DNA from: Chloroflexota bacterium
GTDB taxonomy: Bacteria > Chloroflexota > Dormibacteria > Dormibacterales > Dormibacteraceae
Direction: 5' to 3'
Assembly (NCBI GenBank): GCA_005881275.1
Contig: VBEF01000040.1
Coordinates: forward strand, 1-57,266
Length of the DNA: 57,266 nucleotides
Part shown: positions 26,801 to 34,953 of the stretch, piece by piece
Numbering within the stretch: position 1 is the first letter of the stretch
Layout: every line of letters begins with the position of its first letter
Notes under the pieces: model-generated
What the model saw: the letters and a program-made list of their open reading frames with translations, nothing else
Databases searched by the model: none
What the model was told of the DNA's origin: nothing
Position numbers and translations under genes: made by a program

Positions 26801-27853
26801 GGCCAGCTCGAGCTCGTCGACGCCCTCGACCGTGAGCGCCGGATGATGAATGCGATCCTGCGCCACTCGCCGGTCGGCGTGATGCTCGAGGACGCCGGTG
26901 GACGCATCGTCTACGCCAACCCGGAGATCGAAGCCATCTACAGCCTGCAGGCCTCCGAGATGCCCGGCCGCAAGCCAGAGGAGATCTACAACGCAGCGGG
27001 CGCGATGCCCGTGGAGGATGAGGACTCCGACGGCACGCTCGAGCTGCGCATGAAGGAGCCCGACCGCACAGTCCACGTGCGGCGTGTCGTGATCCCTGGA
27101 CTCGAAGGTGAGCCCGCCGGTGTGCTCACGCTGCACGAGGACGTCACCGCGCAGCGGCACGCATTGGAAGCGAAGGATCTGATGCTCCGCGCGATCGGAC
27201 ACGAGGTGCGGAGCCCCGCTGCGGCAATGAAGAACACGCTTGCCGGGATCATGCAGTGGGACGAGACCATCGACTCCACCGGCCGGCGCACCCTGCTGCA
27301 GGAGGCGTACGAGTCGTCGGACCGCCTGCTCAGCCTGGTCGAAAGCCAGCTCATCATCGCCAAGCTGGAGACGCGTCACTTCGAGCCGACGCCGGAGCCG
27401 GTCGACCTCACCTCGGCCCTGAGCGGCGTGATCGCGGTGCTGAACCACCGTTACGCGGAGCGGACCTCCGCCGTGCAGATCAACCTGCTGCCGGGCCTGC
27501 CCCCGGCCTTTTGCGAGCCGGCTCACCTCGGTCAGGTGCTGACGAACCTGATCGGCAACGCGCTCGAGTACACGACCGGCCCCGTGCAGGTGGAAGCGCG
27601 CCAGGTCCAGCGCCTCTGGCTCGAGGTGACCGTCGCCGACCACGGCACGGGCCTGCCGCCCGGCACCCTGGAGACCGTCTTCGAGAAGACGGGCCCCGCC
27701 GGGCGCAGTCGCTCCCAGGGCGGGTTGGGCCTGGGGCTCTACCTGTGCCGCCTCGTCGTCGAGCGGTCGTTTGGAGGCCGGATCTGGGTCGCCGCGAGCG
27801 ATCGGCGCGGCACGACGTTCAGGTTCACAGTTCCTGCACGGATTCGCACCTAG
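23834..27853 (+). CDS. Large multi-GAF / PAS sensor histidine kinase
   Basis: This soluble 1339-residue kinase has no clear membrane segments. It contains roughly six GAF-like repeats between residues 45 and 990, joined by helices such as RLEALNSIARAM and RLEVVNSIGRRL. A PAS domain follows (about 1000-1110: ILRHSPVGVMLEDAGGRIVY). The kinase core has phospho-acceptor His1123 in GHEVRSP, N box NLIGNALEY, G1 DHGTGLP and G2 GGLGLGLYL. It should sense small ligands, light or redox in the cytoplasm. Some GAF repeats are weak, so the count is approximate. GTG at 23828 is an alternative start. Confidence 0.88.
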   Translation: MATPARRNGRSHASAATVKRSLSRPKAPVRPRTVGKAPGPSASALVHELGSCVTEADLVQVLYRGLEARFGYNTINLQVLEREGWYHSLPMDAGVLQDVRRRPVRESNFARQFANPKTTVLPVESAQQEAGTGPGARVRSKLVIWVPVLHQGEVIGSVIYHTFRKRRVPPAEIQFLEDVHRRLGVLLANASLNELTRNQARRLEALNSIARAMTSTLDETSVLTGLYATLRELLPVDSLELITVQDGAEQARHLHLEGDSVPSSRLLPPRSPLAATAREVVAESKNLISHYPHSSLWVPLKEGGRARGALGIRCSRPYAYEDSTAFFLELVCDEVALALRNARSYEAIEDQRRRLEVVNSIGRRLASSLDRWSIMRTLREELSANLSFDGFILATITETPDGPLAEGYQHVGGVEEVVPPVALAVTGPSREAYESGKPVLVRKSPWARSFEGKALEREVWTVGQGAAVFVSGPPSDRRRISRSFVWVPVLSGDRITAMLSLQSYTEDAFNDWHVKLLQDVAAHVSLALANADHFAQAQTERARLEALHLLELGVASASDERQMAEAVFSVAGDYLGSTHMVLAYVDVAGQVAGFAGATAEAATAIGPVPIENAPFFRRLIEGGTDVQDAVAHEQADLDGPIGSYIFTRSPSHVVWAPITQNDRVVAGVVAMRTDGARFLATHVKLLEAAMPVVGIALRTMRLHHANELALAQSVRIQELAALAGHELMSVVSNIADQARTMLESAGAACWAFDTDGRVTATRASGEAAADEVLGWAGLSSDDRVAPAGIVSGTAREYAWNLIPLWYGDRLVGAIGAIHGSTLVAEPSSAALDFARHAAVAIENARLVAETRGRIRTLEAVAAFTELTPTEPDRARSEMARLVSRALAGSQGELWLLEDGELVRRSDDGDVSPRVPVTDSAQLLRALNAPTGGRRLRALLDLIGSPQDAFAIPIQVEGRFAGLLVARMTVGAAETRRLAAVLAGQASVLLGQLELVDALDRERRMMNAILRHSPVGVMLEDAGGRIVYANPEIEAIYSLQASEMPGRKPEEIYNAAGAMPVEDEDSDGTLELRMKEPDRTVHVRRVVIPGLEGEPAGVLTLHEDVTAQRHALEAKDLMLRAIGHEVRSPAAAMKNTLAGIMQWDETIDSTGRRTLLQEAYESSDRLLSLVESQLIIAKLETRHFEPTPEPVDLTSALSGVIAVLNHRYAERTSAVQINLLPGLPPAFCEPAHLGQVLTNLIGNALEYTTGPVQVEARQVQRLWLEVTVADHGTGLPPGTLETVFEKTGPAGRSRSQGGLGLGLYLCRLVVERSFGGRIWVAASDRRGTTFRFTVPARIRT

Positions 27854-27872
27854 TTCTCCGTTAGACACTTCT

Positions 27873-28619
27873 ATGAGCGCCCCCACGCCCATGTGGGTCC
27901 GCGTCGGCGGCGGCATGGAATTGGTGCCCGACCACAAGCGCCACGGCCCAGCTGACCTGCAGTTCCCACCGCCCGGCGGAGACTGGCAACCGCTCGTTCT
28001 GAACGGCCGGCTCGTGGGCTGGGCGGAGCAGGGCGGGCTGCGCCTGGCGCGCCAAGCCGCGGAGATCGGACAGCGGATCGCCGACGAGCAGCGCGATTAC
28101 CTCCTCGGACGGCTCGGGCACAAGCTTCGTTCGTCCGTGCTGGCCCTGCAGGAATCGGCCCGGCATGCCGCCTTCGGGCGCCCCGAATTGCTCGAGGGCC
28201 TTTTTGAGCAGGCCCAGGAGGTGGGCCGGCGCGCAGCCGGCCTGGAGGCCGCGGCCGTCGAGCCGAAGGACACCGCACGCGGAGTGGTCCTGGGCGCGGT
28301 GCTGAATCTTGCAATTCCCAACGCTGCAAACCATGTGCCCTCCGACGCGACGGTCATCGGCAGCGAGACGGCCCTGGTCGAAGCCTTCACGCGGCTGAAG
28401 GACTGGCTGGCAGGGAATGGCCTTCGTGTCGACGCCGAGCCGATGGGGGCGTGGTGGAAGATCCAGGTCTCGGTGGGCGCCGAGCGGAAGCCGCCTGCCG
28501 TGCCGGAGCTTGGTGAACCGCTCGTCCGCTTGATCGTCGATACGCAGCTTGACGGGTGGCTGGACGCCCGCCGTCCCGACGGCGCCGACATCTACCTGCC
28601 CGCGCACCGCCCTCGTTGA
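27873..28619 (+). CDS. Degenerate histidine-kinase-like protein
   Basis: The 248-residue protein has a helix pair resembling a dimerisation/phospho-acceptor domain, with His83 in LLGRLGHKLRSSVLALQ. The C-terminal part (DATVIGSETALVEAF, ending DGADIYLPA) looks like a worn kinase ATPase fold, but no N, G1 or G2 box is left. It may therefore accept phosphate on histidine without hydrolysing ATP, or act as a docking partner of the kinase upstream, 19 bases away. ATG at 27873 is preceded by TTAGAC 6 bases upstream. The assignment is by pattern only. Confidence 0.6.
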   Translation: MSAPTPMWVRVGGGMELVPDHKRHGPADLQFPPPGGDWQPLVLNGRLVGWAEQGGLRLARQAAEIGQRIADEQRDYLLGRLGHKLRSSVLALQESARHAAFGRPELLEGLFEQAQEVGRRAAGLEAAAVEPKDTARGVVLGAVLNLAIPNAANHVPSDATVIGSETALVEAFTRLKDWLAGNGLRVDAEPMGAWWKIQVSVGAERKPPAVPELGEPLVRLIVDTQLDGWLDARRPDGADIYLPAHRPR

Positions 28620-29374
28620 CGGAGGTCCGTCGAGTCGTCGCGCCGAACCCCGGACCGTACACGGGGCCGGGGACGAACACGTGGATCGTCGGCGCGGGTC
28701 CGGTGGTCGTCGTCATCGACCCAGGTCCGGACGACGAGGCTCACCTGGCTGCGCTCCACGAGCGTCTTTCGGGCAAGACGGTCGGCGTCGTTCTCGTCAC
28801 GCACGGCCATCCCGATCACCTGCCGCTCGCCCAGCGATTCGCGAGCCAGTTCCAGGCCAGTGTGCTGCGTCATCCGGAGCTGAATGACGGCGACATCGTC
28901 CGTGCAGGGACGCTGAACCTCACCGCGCTCTACACCCCGGGCCACAGCGCCGACCACCTGTGCTTTCTGATCGCCGAGGATGGCGCGATTTTCACCGGCG
29001 ACCTGATCCTCGGCCACGGCAGCTCGATGGTCACCTACCCGGAGGGCGACGTCGCCGCATACCTGAGGTCGCTCGACAGGCTCGCTGCGATGCAGCCGCG
29101 CATCCTCTTTCCGGGTCACTGGGATCCGGTGACGGACGCGATGGGGAAGATCGACGAGTACCGCCGCCATCGGCTCGCGCGCGAGGCGCAGATCCTGGCC
29201 GAGGTCCAGCGGCGAGGAGGGACAGCCGCCGAGCTCACCCGGCGTGTCTACGGCGAGCTGGACGAGAAGCTGGCGGTTGCGGCTGAGATGACTTTGCGCG
29301 CTCATCTGCGGAAGCTGGTCGAGGACGGCGACGTGCGCGAAAAGGGCGAGGTCTTCGAACCGTCCGTAATCTAG
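28616..29374 (+). CDS. MBL-fold hydrolase, LACTB2-like
   Basis: This 252-residue metallo-beta-lactamase-fold protein has the metal motif THGHPDH, followed by YTPGHSADHLCF, FTGDLILGHGSS and LFPGHWDPV. A C-terminal winged-helix region (ELTRRVYGEL to LRAHLRKLVEDGDV) is typical of LACTB2-like enzymes. These hydrolyse nucleic acids or thioesters. TTG at 28616 overlaps the previous stop as TTGA; no other start gives the conserved N-terminus NPGPYTGPGTNTWIVG. The reaction here is unknown. Confidence 0.85.
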   Translation: MTEVRRVVAPNPGPYTGPGTNTWIVGAGPVVVVIDPGPDDEAHLAALHERLSGKTVGVVLVTHGHPDHLPLAQRFASQFQASVLRHPELNDGDIVRAGTLNLTALYTPGHSADHLCFLIAEDGAIFTGDLILGHGSSMVTYPEGDVAAYLRSLDRLAAMQPRILFPGHWDPVTDAMGKIDEYRRHRLAREAQILAEVQRRGGTAAELTRRVYGELDEKLAVAAEMTLRAHLRKLVEDGDVREKGEVFEPSVI

Positions 29375-29379
29375 GCGCC

Positions 29380-30314
29380 GTGAATCCGCCGATTCTGTCC
29401 CTCTCCGCGTCCGAGCTCGAGCAATGGCTCGCCAAAAATGACGCCCCGTCGTATCGCCGCAAACAGATCTGGGGCTGGCTGGCCCGCGGCGCCGCGGACT
29501 TCGATGCGATGCGCGAGCTGCCCAAACGATTCCGGTCTGCACTCAACACCGACTTCCGCGCCACCTCACTCCGGCCGATCGCGGTCTCCGAGGCGGACGG
29601 CGGCAGGACGACCAAGACACTGTTCGAGCTCGACGGCGGCCACTCGGTGGAAGCGGTTGTGATGCGCTACGCAGACCGTTCGACGCTGTGCATCTCGTCA
29701 CAGGCCGGCTGCCCCATCGGGTGCCCGTTCTGCGCCACCGGCAAGTTTCCCTTCGGCCGCAACCTGAAGGCGTATGAGATCGTCGAGCAGGCGGTCGACG
29801 CCGAGCGCTTGCTGGCCGCGGAAGGCCGCCGTCTGTCGCACATCGTCTTCATGGGCATGGGCGAGCCGATGGCCAACTACCGTGCCGTCATCGATTCGGT
29901 CCGCAAGCTTGCAGATCCCGAGCTGCTGGGTATCAGCCCGCGACGCATCGTCGTTTCGACCAGCGGGCTCATCCCGCGCATCACCCAGCTTGGAGACGAG
30001 AAGCTTCCCGTGACCCTCGCGATCTCTCTTCATGCGGCGCGCGACGAGCTGCGTGACGTGCTGGTGCCGATCAACCGCAAGTACCCGGTGAACGAGCTCG
30101 TCGATGCAGCGCAGGCGTATGGCGCTCGCACCGGCCGCCGCGTGAGCTACGAATGGGTGATGTTGGCGGGCGTCAACGACACGGAGCGCGATGCGGGATG
30201 GTCGAGGCGCAGGGACTCAACGTCACCGTGCGCGACACTCGTGGCCGGGAGGCCGACGCGGCTTGCGGTCAGCTTCACGAGCGCGTGATGCGAAACAAGC
30301 AAGCGGTTTCCTGA
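29380..30314 (+). pseudogene. rlmN: rRNA (adenine-C2)-methyltransferase RlmN, internal deletion and frameshift
   Basis: RlmN is a radical SAM enzyme that methylates C2 of an adenine in 23S rRNA and in tRNA. Residues 1-270 are normal: Cys104 in TLCISSQ, the cluster motif CPIGCPFC (Cys111, 115, 118), GMGEPMANY and SLHA. After GVNDTERDA the frame leaves the family and stops at 30288. The expected C-terminus (GLNVTVRDTRG, then ADAACGQLHERV) is found at 30198-30314 in another frame. About 40 codons with the HVNLIPLNP region are missing. The second catalytic cysteine, in AACGQL, is lost from the open frame. The remaining reading frame is probably inactive, unless the break is a sequence error. Confidence 0.85.
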
Positions 30315-30317
30315 CCC

Positions 30318-31022
30318 ATGCTTTTCGCCGGGACGTCCGGCTTCAGCTACGCGCAGTGGAAGGGCACGTTCTATCCCGCGTCGCTCGCCGGGTCAAAGAT
30401 GCTCGGCTACTACGCCCAGCGGCTCAGCGGCGTGGAGCTGAACGGCAGCTTTTACCGGACGCCGCCCGAGTCGACGCTGCTCAACTGGGCCGCCCAGACG
30501 CCCGCGGGCTTTCGGTTTTGCATGAAGGCAAATCGAGGCCTGACGTATTCGGCGGAGGGCTTTGACCGCGTCGGGCTGGCCGGCATTTTCAGCCGGCGCA
30601 TCGCTGCGCTTGGTGAGCGCCTCGGCCCGGTTCTCCTCCAGTTCCCTCCCGCGCGCCAGAAAAACCTGGCCCTCCTCGATTCGCTGCTGACAGCCCTCGC
30701 GCGGCCGGCGGCCGCCGAGTTTCGACACGAATCGTGGTTCGACCCCGACACGTATCGCGTGATCCAGGAGCACGGCGGCGCGCTCGTGGTGACCGACGAG
30801 GCGAAGTGGCCCAGGGCCCCTCAGGTCGACCTTGGCTCGATTGCCTACTACCGGCTACGACGTGGCTACACCGCCAGGTCGCTTCAGCCCTGGGTCGAGC
30901 AGGTGAAGTCCGCCGCGACTGCGCATGACGAGGTCCATGTCTATTTCAAACATGACTCGGCGTCGCCGGCGCTGGCGCGGCGGCTCTTGAAGCTCGCCGG
31001 AAAAGAACCGGTGCGACGATGA
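30318..31022 (+). CDS. DUF72 (YecE-like) protein
   Basis: The 234-residue protein matches DUF72: the N-terminal GTSGFSYAQWKGTFYP, YYAQRLSGVELNGSFYR, LGPVLLQFPP and AAEFRHESWF segments are characteristic, followed by ALVVTDEAKWP and YYRLRRGY. It has a TIM-barrel-like fold and no settled function. ATG at 30318 lies 3 bases after the displaced rlmN tail. Its last 77 bases overlap the convergent lgt gene. Confidence 0.87.
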   Translation: MLFAGTSGFSYAQWKGTFYPASLAGSKMLGYYAQRLSGVELNGSFYRTPPESTLLNWAAQTPAGFRFCMKANRGLTYSAEGFDRVGLAGIFSRRIAALGERLGPVLLQFPPARQKNLALLDSLLTALARPAAAEFRHESWFDPDTYRVIQEHGGALVVTDEAKWPRAPQVDLGSIAYYRLRRGYTARSLQPWVEQVKSAATAHDEVHVYFKHDSASPALARRLLKLAGKEPVRR

Positions 31023-31776
31023 TCGCGACCAGCACCACCGCGGCCGAGGCCAGCTGCGCCTGTCGCAGGCCGAGAAAGACGCTCGGATCCGTCCGGAGGA
31101 AGCTGAGGAAGAAACGTCCCGCCGCGTAGATCCCGAAATAGATCAGACCGAGCACGCCATCCGGCAGCCGCGCCTTCAGGCGCTGGTGGACGGGCAGAAG
31201 GGCGCCGAGGATGAGGAGGCAGAGCACCATCTCGTACGCGACCTCGGGATGGACGACCCTGCCAGGCTCGCCGAGCGTGTTCGGGTTGACGTACTCGACT
31301 CCCCAGGGCAGGTTGGTCGGCGATCCGTGGTGTTCGCCGTTGATGACGTCGCCGATCCGCCCGATCGCGAGCCCGATCATGGCGGCGGCGCCGCCCGCGT
31401 CGATGATCTTCCAGAACGAAAACTTCGATCGCCTCGCCCAGACGTAGGTTCCCGCCATCGCTCCGAACAAGCCGCCCCACTGGCTGATCCCGCCTTCCGT
31501 CAGCGCGAAGATACGCAGCAGCTGGCCGTCGGCGAAAAGCTTGAAGTTCTCCCACACATAGAGGAGACGCGCGCCGATCAAGCCCAGCACGACCATCCAG
31601 GCCAGACCGTCGCCCGTCCCTGTCAAGTTGGGTAGGTCCTTCTGGAGCAGCCAGAAACCGAGCCGGGCGGCGGCGATGATGCCGAGGACCGCGAAGACCC
31701 CGTGCCACGTGATCAGCAGCGGCCCGATGCGCGCGATGTTCGGGTTCAGGTCGATGACGATCGTGAGCGGGACCAT
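30946..31776 (-). CDS. lgt: Prolipoprotein diacylglyceryl transferase
   Basis: This 276-residue inner-membrane enzyme moves diacylglycerol onto the cysteine of prolipoproteins. About seven hydrophobic segments are visible. Lgt motifs are IGPLLITWHGVFAVLGII, GARLLYVWEN, GGISQWGGLFGA and the catalytic AIGRIGDVINGEHHGSPTNL region. The C-terminal tail is alanine- and proline-rich. ATG at 31776 overlaps the gltX stop as ATGA; the longer frame upstream is a shadow of gltX. It is convergent with DUF72 with a 77-base overlap. Confidence 0.92.
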   Translation of the reverse strand: MVPLTIVIDLNPNIARIGPLLITWHGVFAVLGIIAAARLGFWLLQKDLPNLTGTGDGLAWMVVLGLIGARLLYVWENFKLFADGQLLRIFALTEGGISQWGGLFGAMAGTYVWARRSKFSFWKIIDAGGAAAMIGLAIGRIGDVINGEHHGSPTNLPWGVEYVNPNTLGEPGRVVHPEVAYEMVLCLLILGALLPVHQRLKARLPDGVLGLIYFGIYAAGRFFLSFLRTDPSVFLGLRQAQLASAAVVLVAIIVAPVLFRRASRAAAPAPATPSHV

Positions 31777-33170
31777 CAGTCGGGCGGGTTGGTCGCTCGC
31801 TGCAGTCGATGCATGGCGACCTCTTTTGGCAGAAGGGCGAGCGTGTAGTGGATCGGCAGCGACACTTTTTTCCCGGTCACAATGTCGCGCAGCGGCGTGT
31901 AGAACTTGCCCTTGCCAACTCCTGATTCCTCGACCGCCCCCTCCAGCACCGCCTCGATCGCTTCTGGTTCCCAAGGCACGTCCTTCAGGACGTTGATCGC
32001 GGCGCGGACACGCTCCGCGGTGGCGGCGTCGAGCGCGGGTGGAGCCGGGTCGGTCCACAGATAGTCGAGATAGTCGACCGCCTGCGCGAGCTTGTGCATT
32101 CGAGTCTTGAGCGGCGGAATCGCGCGCTCGATGGTCGCCGGATCGAGGTTCGGAACAAAGGGCTGCAGGCGGCGCGCCAGCTCCTCGTCCGCGAGCTTGC
32201 GGATGTACTCGCCGTTGATCCAGTTCAGCTTCTCCCAATCGAAGCGCGCGCCTGCGTGCTGTACGCGCTCGAATGAAAACGTCTGAAGAAGCTCATCGTG
32301 CGTGAAGATCTCCTGTGCTGTGCCGGGGTTCCAACCAAGCAGCGCGAGGTAGTTGATGAGCGCCTCGGGCAGGTAGCCCTGGTCCTTGAACAGCATCAGG
32401 TTCGACTCGGGATGCTTGCGCTTGGAGAGCTTTGCGCCGTCGGGGGCCAGGATCAGCGGCATGTGAGCGTAGGCGACAGGCCTTTCATAACCGAGGGCGT
32501 CGATAAGCATCAGCTGATAAGGCGTGTTGGAGAGATGTTCCTCGCCGCGGATCACGTGCGTCATCTTCATCAACGAGTCGTCGACCGGGCTCGCGAACTG
32601 GTACGTCGGATAACCGTCCGACTTGACGATGATGAAATCGCCGATCAGGTCGGCGTCGAACTTCATCTCGCCGCGCACCATATCGGTGAAGACGACCTCA
32701 CCGCCCGGCACGTTGAAACGCACCGCAAAGACCATTCGGCCTTCCGGCGGGTTGGTCAGGCATCGGCGCGAGTACTTGTACGGCCGTTTCTCGAGCTGGG
32801 CCTGCTTGCGCTCCGCCTCCAGCTCTTCGGGCGTGCAGTAGCACCGGTAGGCCTTGCCGTCGTTGATCAGCCGGGCGGCCTCTTGCTTGTAGATGTCGAG
32901 GCGCTCGGACTGGCGGTATGGCTCGTACGGCCCGCGCTTGTCGGGGCCCTCGTCCCACTCCAGCGCGAGCCACCGAAGGCTCTCGTAGATCAGGTCCTCA
33001 AACTCCGGACGGTTGCGCTCGAGGTCGGTGTCGTCGATGCGCAGCACGAACGTGCCTTTCTTCTGCCGCGCGAACAGGACGTTGTAGAGAGCTGTGCTGG
33101 CGGTGCCGAGATGGGCGAACCCGGTGGGGCTCGGCGCGATCCTGACCCGAACCGACTCAGACACCGCCAC
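31776..33170 (-). CDS. gltX: Glutamyl-tRNA synthetase
   Basis: This 464-residue class I synthetase charges tRNA-Glu. The HIGH-type motif is in RIAPSPTGFAHLGT and the KMSKS-type in DGAKLSKRKHP. It also has RIDDTDLERNRPE, YPTYQFASPVDD and VIRGEEHLSNTP. Length matches bacterial GltX. GTG at 33170 is the start, 11 bases from the divergent S51 gene. A non-discriminating form that also charges tRNA-Gln is possible but cannot be told from this window, because gatCAB is not in it. Confidence 0.94.
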   Translation of the reverse strand: MAVSESVRVRIAPSPTGFAHLGTASTALYNVLFARQKKGTFVLRIDDTDLERNRPEFEDLIYESLRWLALEWDEGPDKRGPYEPYRQSERLDIYKQEAARLINDGKAYRCYCTPEELEAERKQAQLEKRPYKYSRRCLTNPPEGRMVFAVRFNVPGGEVVFTDMVRGEMKFDADLIGDFIIVKSDGYPTYQFASPVDDSLMKMTHVIRGEEHLSNTPYQLMLIDALGYERPVAYAHMPLILAPDGAKLSKRKHPESNLMLFKDQGYLPEALINYLALLGWNPGTAQEIFTHDELLQTFSFERVQHAGARFDWEKLNWINGEYIRKLADEELARRLQPFVPNLDPATIERAIPPLKTRMHKLAQAVDYLDYLWTDPAPPALDAATAERVRAAINVLKDVPWEPEAIEAVLEGAVEESGVGKGKFYTPLRDIVTGKKVSLPIHYTLALLPKEVAMHRLQRATNPPD

Positions 33171-33181
33171 ATACTACGGAC

Positions 33182-33913
33182 GTGACTCAGAGGGCACCCG
33201 GAGTGCTCGCGCTGGTCGGCGGGGAGGAGTTCAAACCGGGCAACGAGGAACAGGACCGCATGCTTGCCGCCGCCGCCGGACCGGGCCCGGCGTTCGTTGT
33301 TCCCACCGCCGCCGCGCGCCAGGGCCCGGAGGACGCGGTTGCCCATGCGACAAGCTGGTTCGCCCGGCTAGGGCTGCCGCTGCATGAGCTGCCTGTTTTG
33401 AAGCGCACCGACGCGAACTCGAAGGATCTGGCGGACGAGGCGCGGAAAGGCGGCTTCTTCTATCTGGTCGGCGGCGATCCCGGTCTGGTGGCGCAGGTGC
33501 TCCGTGAGTCGCGGGTGTGGACCTCGATCTTCGAGGCCTGGCGAGATGGAGCCGCCCTTGCGGGATCGTCAGCCGGCGCCATGGCGCTCTGCAGCCACAC
33601 CCTCATCCGCGCCGGCTGGCCCGACCGCACCAACCGGCGGCCGAATGACGGGCTGGGCGTCGTGCCGGATACGGCGGTGCTCCCTCACTACGACACCTTC
33701 GGCCACAAATGGGTCGAGTCGGCGCGGCGGGAATTGCCTGACATGACGCTCCTCGGCATCGACGAGCGCAGCGCCGCGGTCTGGATCGATGAGGGCTGGC
33801 GAGCCGCCGGCCCGGGGGCTGTGACCGTGATTCGAGGCACAGATGCCGCTCGTTTCACGAGCGGCGTGAAGATCGCTGGGCTTGCGATCCCCGCCCGTAT
33901 GCTTCCGGCCTAG
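33182..33913 (+). CDS. S51 peptidase / cyanophycinase-like protein
   Basis: This 243-residue protein has the class I amidotransferase-like fold of peptidase S51. The nucleophile elbow GSSAGAMAL (Ser130) and YLVGGDPGLVAQVL are clear, and LPHYDTFGHKW could hold catalytic or structural histidines. Family members cleave aspartyl dipeptides or cyanophycin; the substrate here is unknown. GTG at 33182 has no ribosome binding site. CATACT at 33170-33175 lies 6 bases upstream, as expected for a leaderless message. Only 11 bases separate it from the gltX start. Confidence 0.78.
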   Translation: MTQRAPGVLALVGGEEFKPGNEEQDRMLAAAAGPGPAFVVPTAAARQGPEDAVAHATSWFARLGLPLHELPVLKRTDANSKDLADEARKGGFFYLVGGDPGLVAQVLRESRVWTSIFEAWRDGAALAGSSAGAMALCSHTLIRAGWPDRTNRRPNDGLGVVPDTAVLPHYDTFGHKWVESARRELPDMTLLGIDERSAAVWIDEGWRAAGPGAVTVIRGTDAARFTSGVKIAGLAIPARMLPA

Positions 33914-33923
33914 TGGTCCGTTC

Positions 33924-34829
33924 ATGATCGCGTCCACGCGGCGAACCGCGAAAAGGGTGCAATCGGGATTCCTCGACGTCGGCGCGCTTCGGGTGCACCA
34001 CATGCATGGTGGCCGCGGCCCTGCCGTCGTGTTCGTCCACGGTCTCGGCTCCTCGGGATACATGGAATGGCGACACACACTCGAATCGACCGCCGCTCGA
34101 CATCGAGTCTTCGCTCCGGATCTTCCGGGTTACGGCCGGAGCGACAAACCGCGCGCGCGCTACACGATTCCTTACTTCGCCCGCTTCATCAGCCGCTACA
34201 TGGAGGAGCGCGGCCTTCGCGCCGCCGCCCTGGTGGGGACATCTCTGGGAGGCCGGATCGCGCTCGAGGTCGCCCTCGAACGGCCCAAGCTCGTGCGGAA
34301 GCTCGTGCTCATCAACACGCTTGGTCTCGGCCGGCCACAGGTCCGCATGGCCCAGATGGCTTACGGCCTCGTCACGATCCCACGCGTGGGCGAGGCGGTC
34401 ATGCGCCTCACGCGCGATGCCCTTTCGTGGGCTCCCGCGGCGATGATCCGGCGCGTGGCGGGGCGCTACGCAGGGGTTACATCAGACCTCAGAGAAACGA
34501 TGGATGACGCGTACCTGGCCGACTTGAGGGAGATGTATGCGGCGGACGGATTTCACAATGCGTACCTGTCCACGGTGCGTTCGCTCATCAATCCCCGCGC
34601 GCTGCTCGGCGGGCAGCACGACGTGACGCGGAGATTGAACGAGCTGAAGATCCCGGTCCAGCTGATCTGGGGCGCGAACGACCCCTTGTTCCCGCTGGCG
34701 CACGCCGAGCGCGCCAGCTCGTTGATCGACCGATGCAAGCTGACTGTGATCGAAAGGGCGGGGCACACGCCGCAGGCCGAACGGCCAGAGGAGTTCAACC
34801 GCGTCCTCCACGCCTTCCTCGACCGGTAG
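33924..34829 (+). CDS. Alpha/beta hydrolase
   Basis: The 301-residue protein is an alpha/beta hydrolase with the oxyanion HGLGSSGYMEW, the elbow GTSLGGRIAL (serine), acid in WGANDPLFPL and histidine in RAGHTPQAERP. It resembles C-C bond and ester hydrolases such as 2-hydroxymuconate semialdehyde hydrolases. ATG at 33924 lies 10 bases after the S51 stop; an upstream in-frame ATG at 33882 would overlap that gene. plsC follows closely. Substrate unknown. Confidence 0.85.
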   Translation: MIASTRRTAKRVQSGFLDVGALRVHHMHGGRGPAVVFVHGLGSSGYMEWRHTLESTAARHRVFAPDLPGYGRSDKPRARYTIPYFARFISRYMEERGLRAAALVGTSLGGRIALEVALERPKLVRKLVLINTLGLGRPQVRMAQMAYGLVTIPRVGEAVMRLTRDALSWAPAAMIRRVAGRYAGVTSDLRETMDDAYLADLREMYAADGFHNAYLSTVRSLINPRALLGGQHDVTRRLNELKIPVQLIWGANDPLFPLAHAERASSLIDRCKLTVIERAGHTPQAERPEEFNRVLHAFLDR

Positions 34830-34953
34830 TCCAACCGACAGCTCCCGCTACAAGAGCCCCGAATACCGGGCGCTGGTCGGGGCGCCGCTCGACCCGCTCG
34901 TTCACCCGACACCGTGGGAACCGCCGCGCCTTTACCTCTTCCTGCGGCGGCTG

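Noticed and set aside
25244..27937. A very long open frame on the reverse strand (about 897 codons) opposite the GAF kinase
   Set aside because: High-GC genes often leave the opposite strand open. The translation has no recognisable domain, and the plus strand shows clear GAF and kinase motifs.
30191..30565. A separate ORF after the rlmN break
   Set aside because: It is only a mixed frame across the rlmN tail and DUF72; the meaningful remnant is the RlmN C-terminus in the frame ending at 30314.
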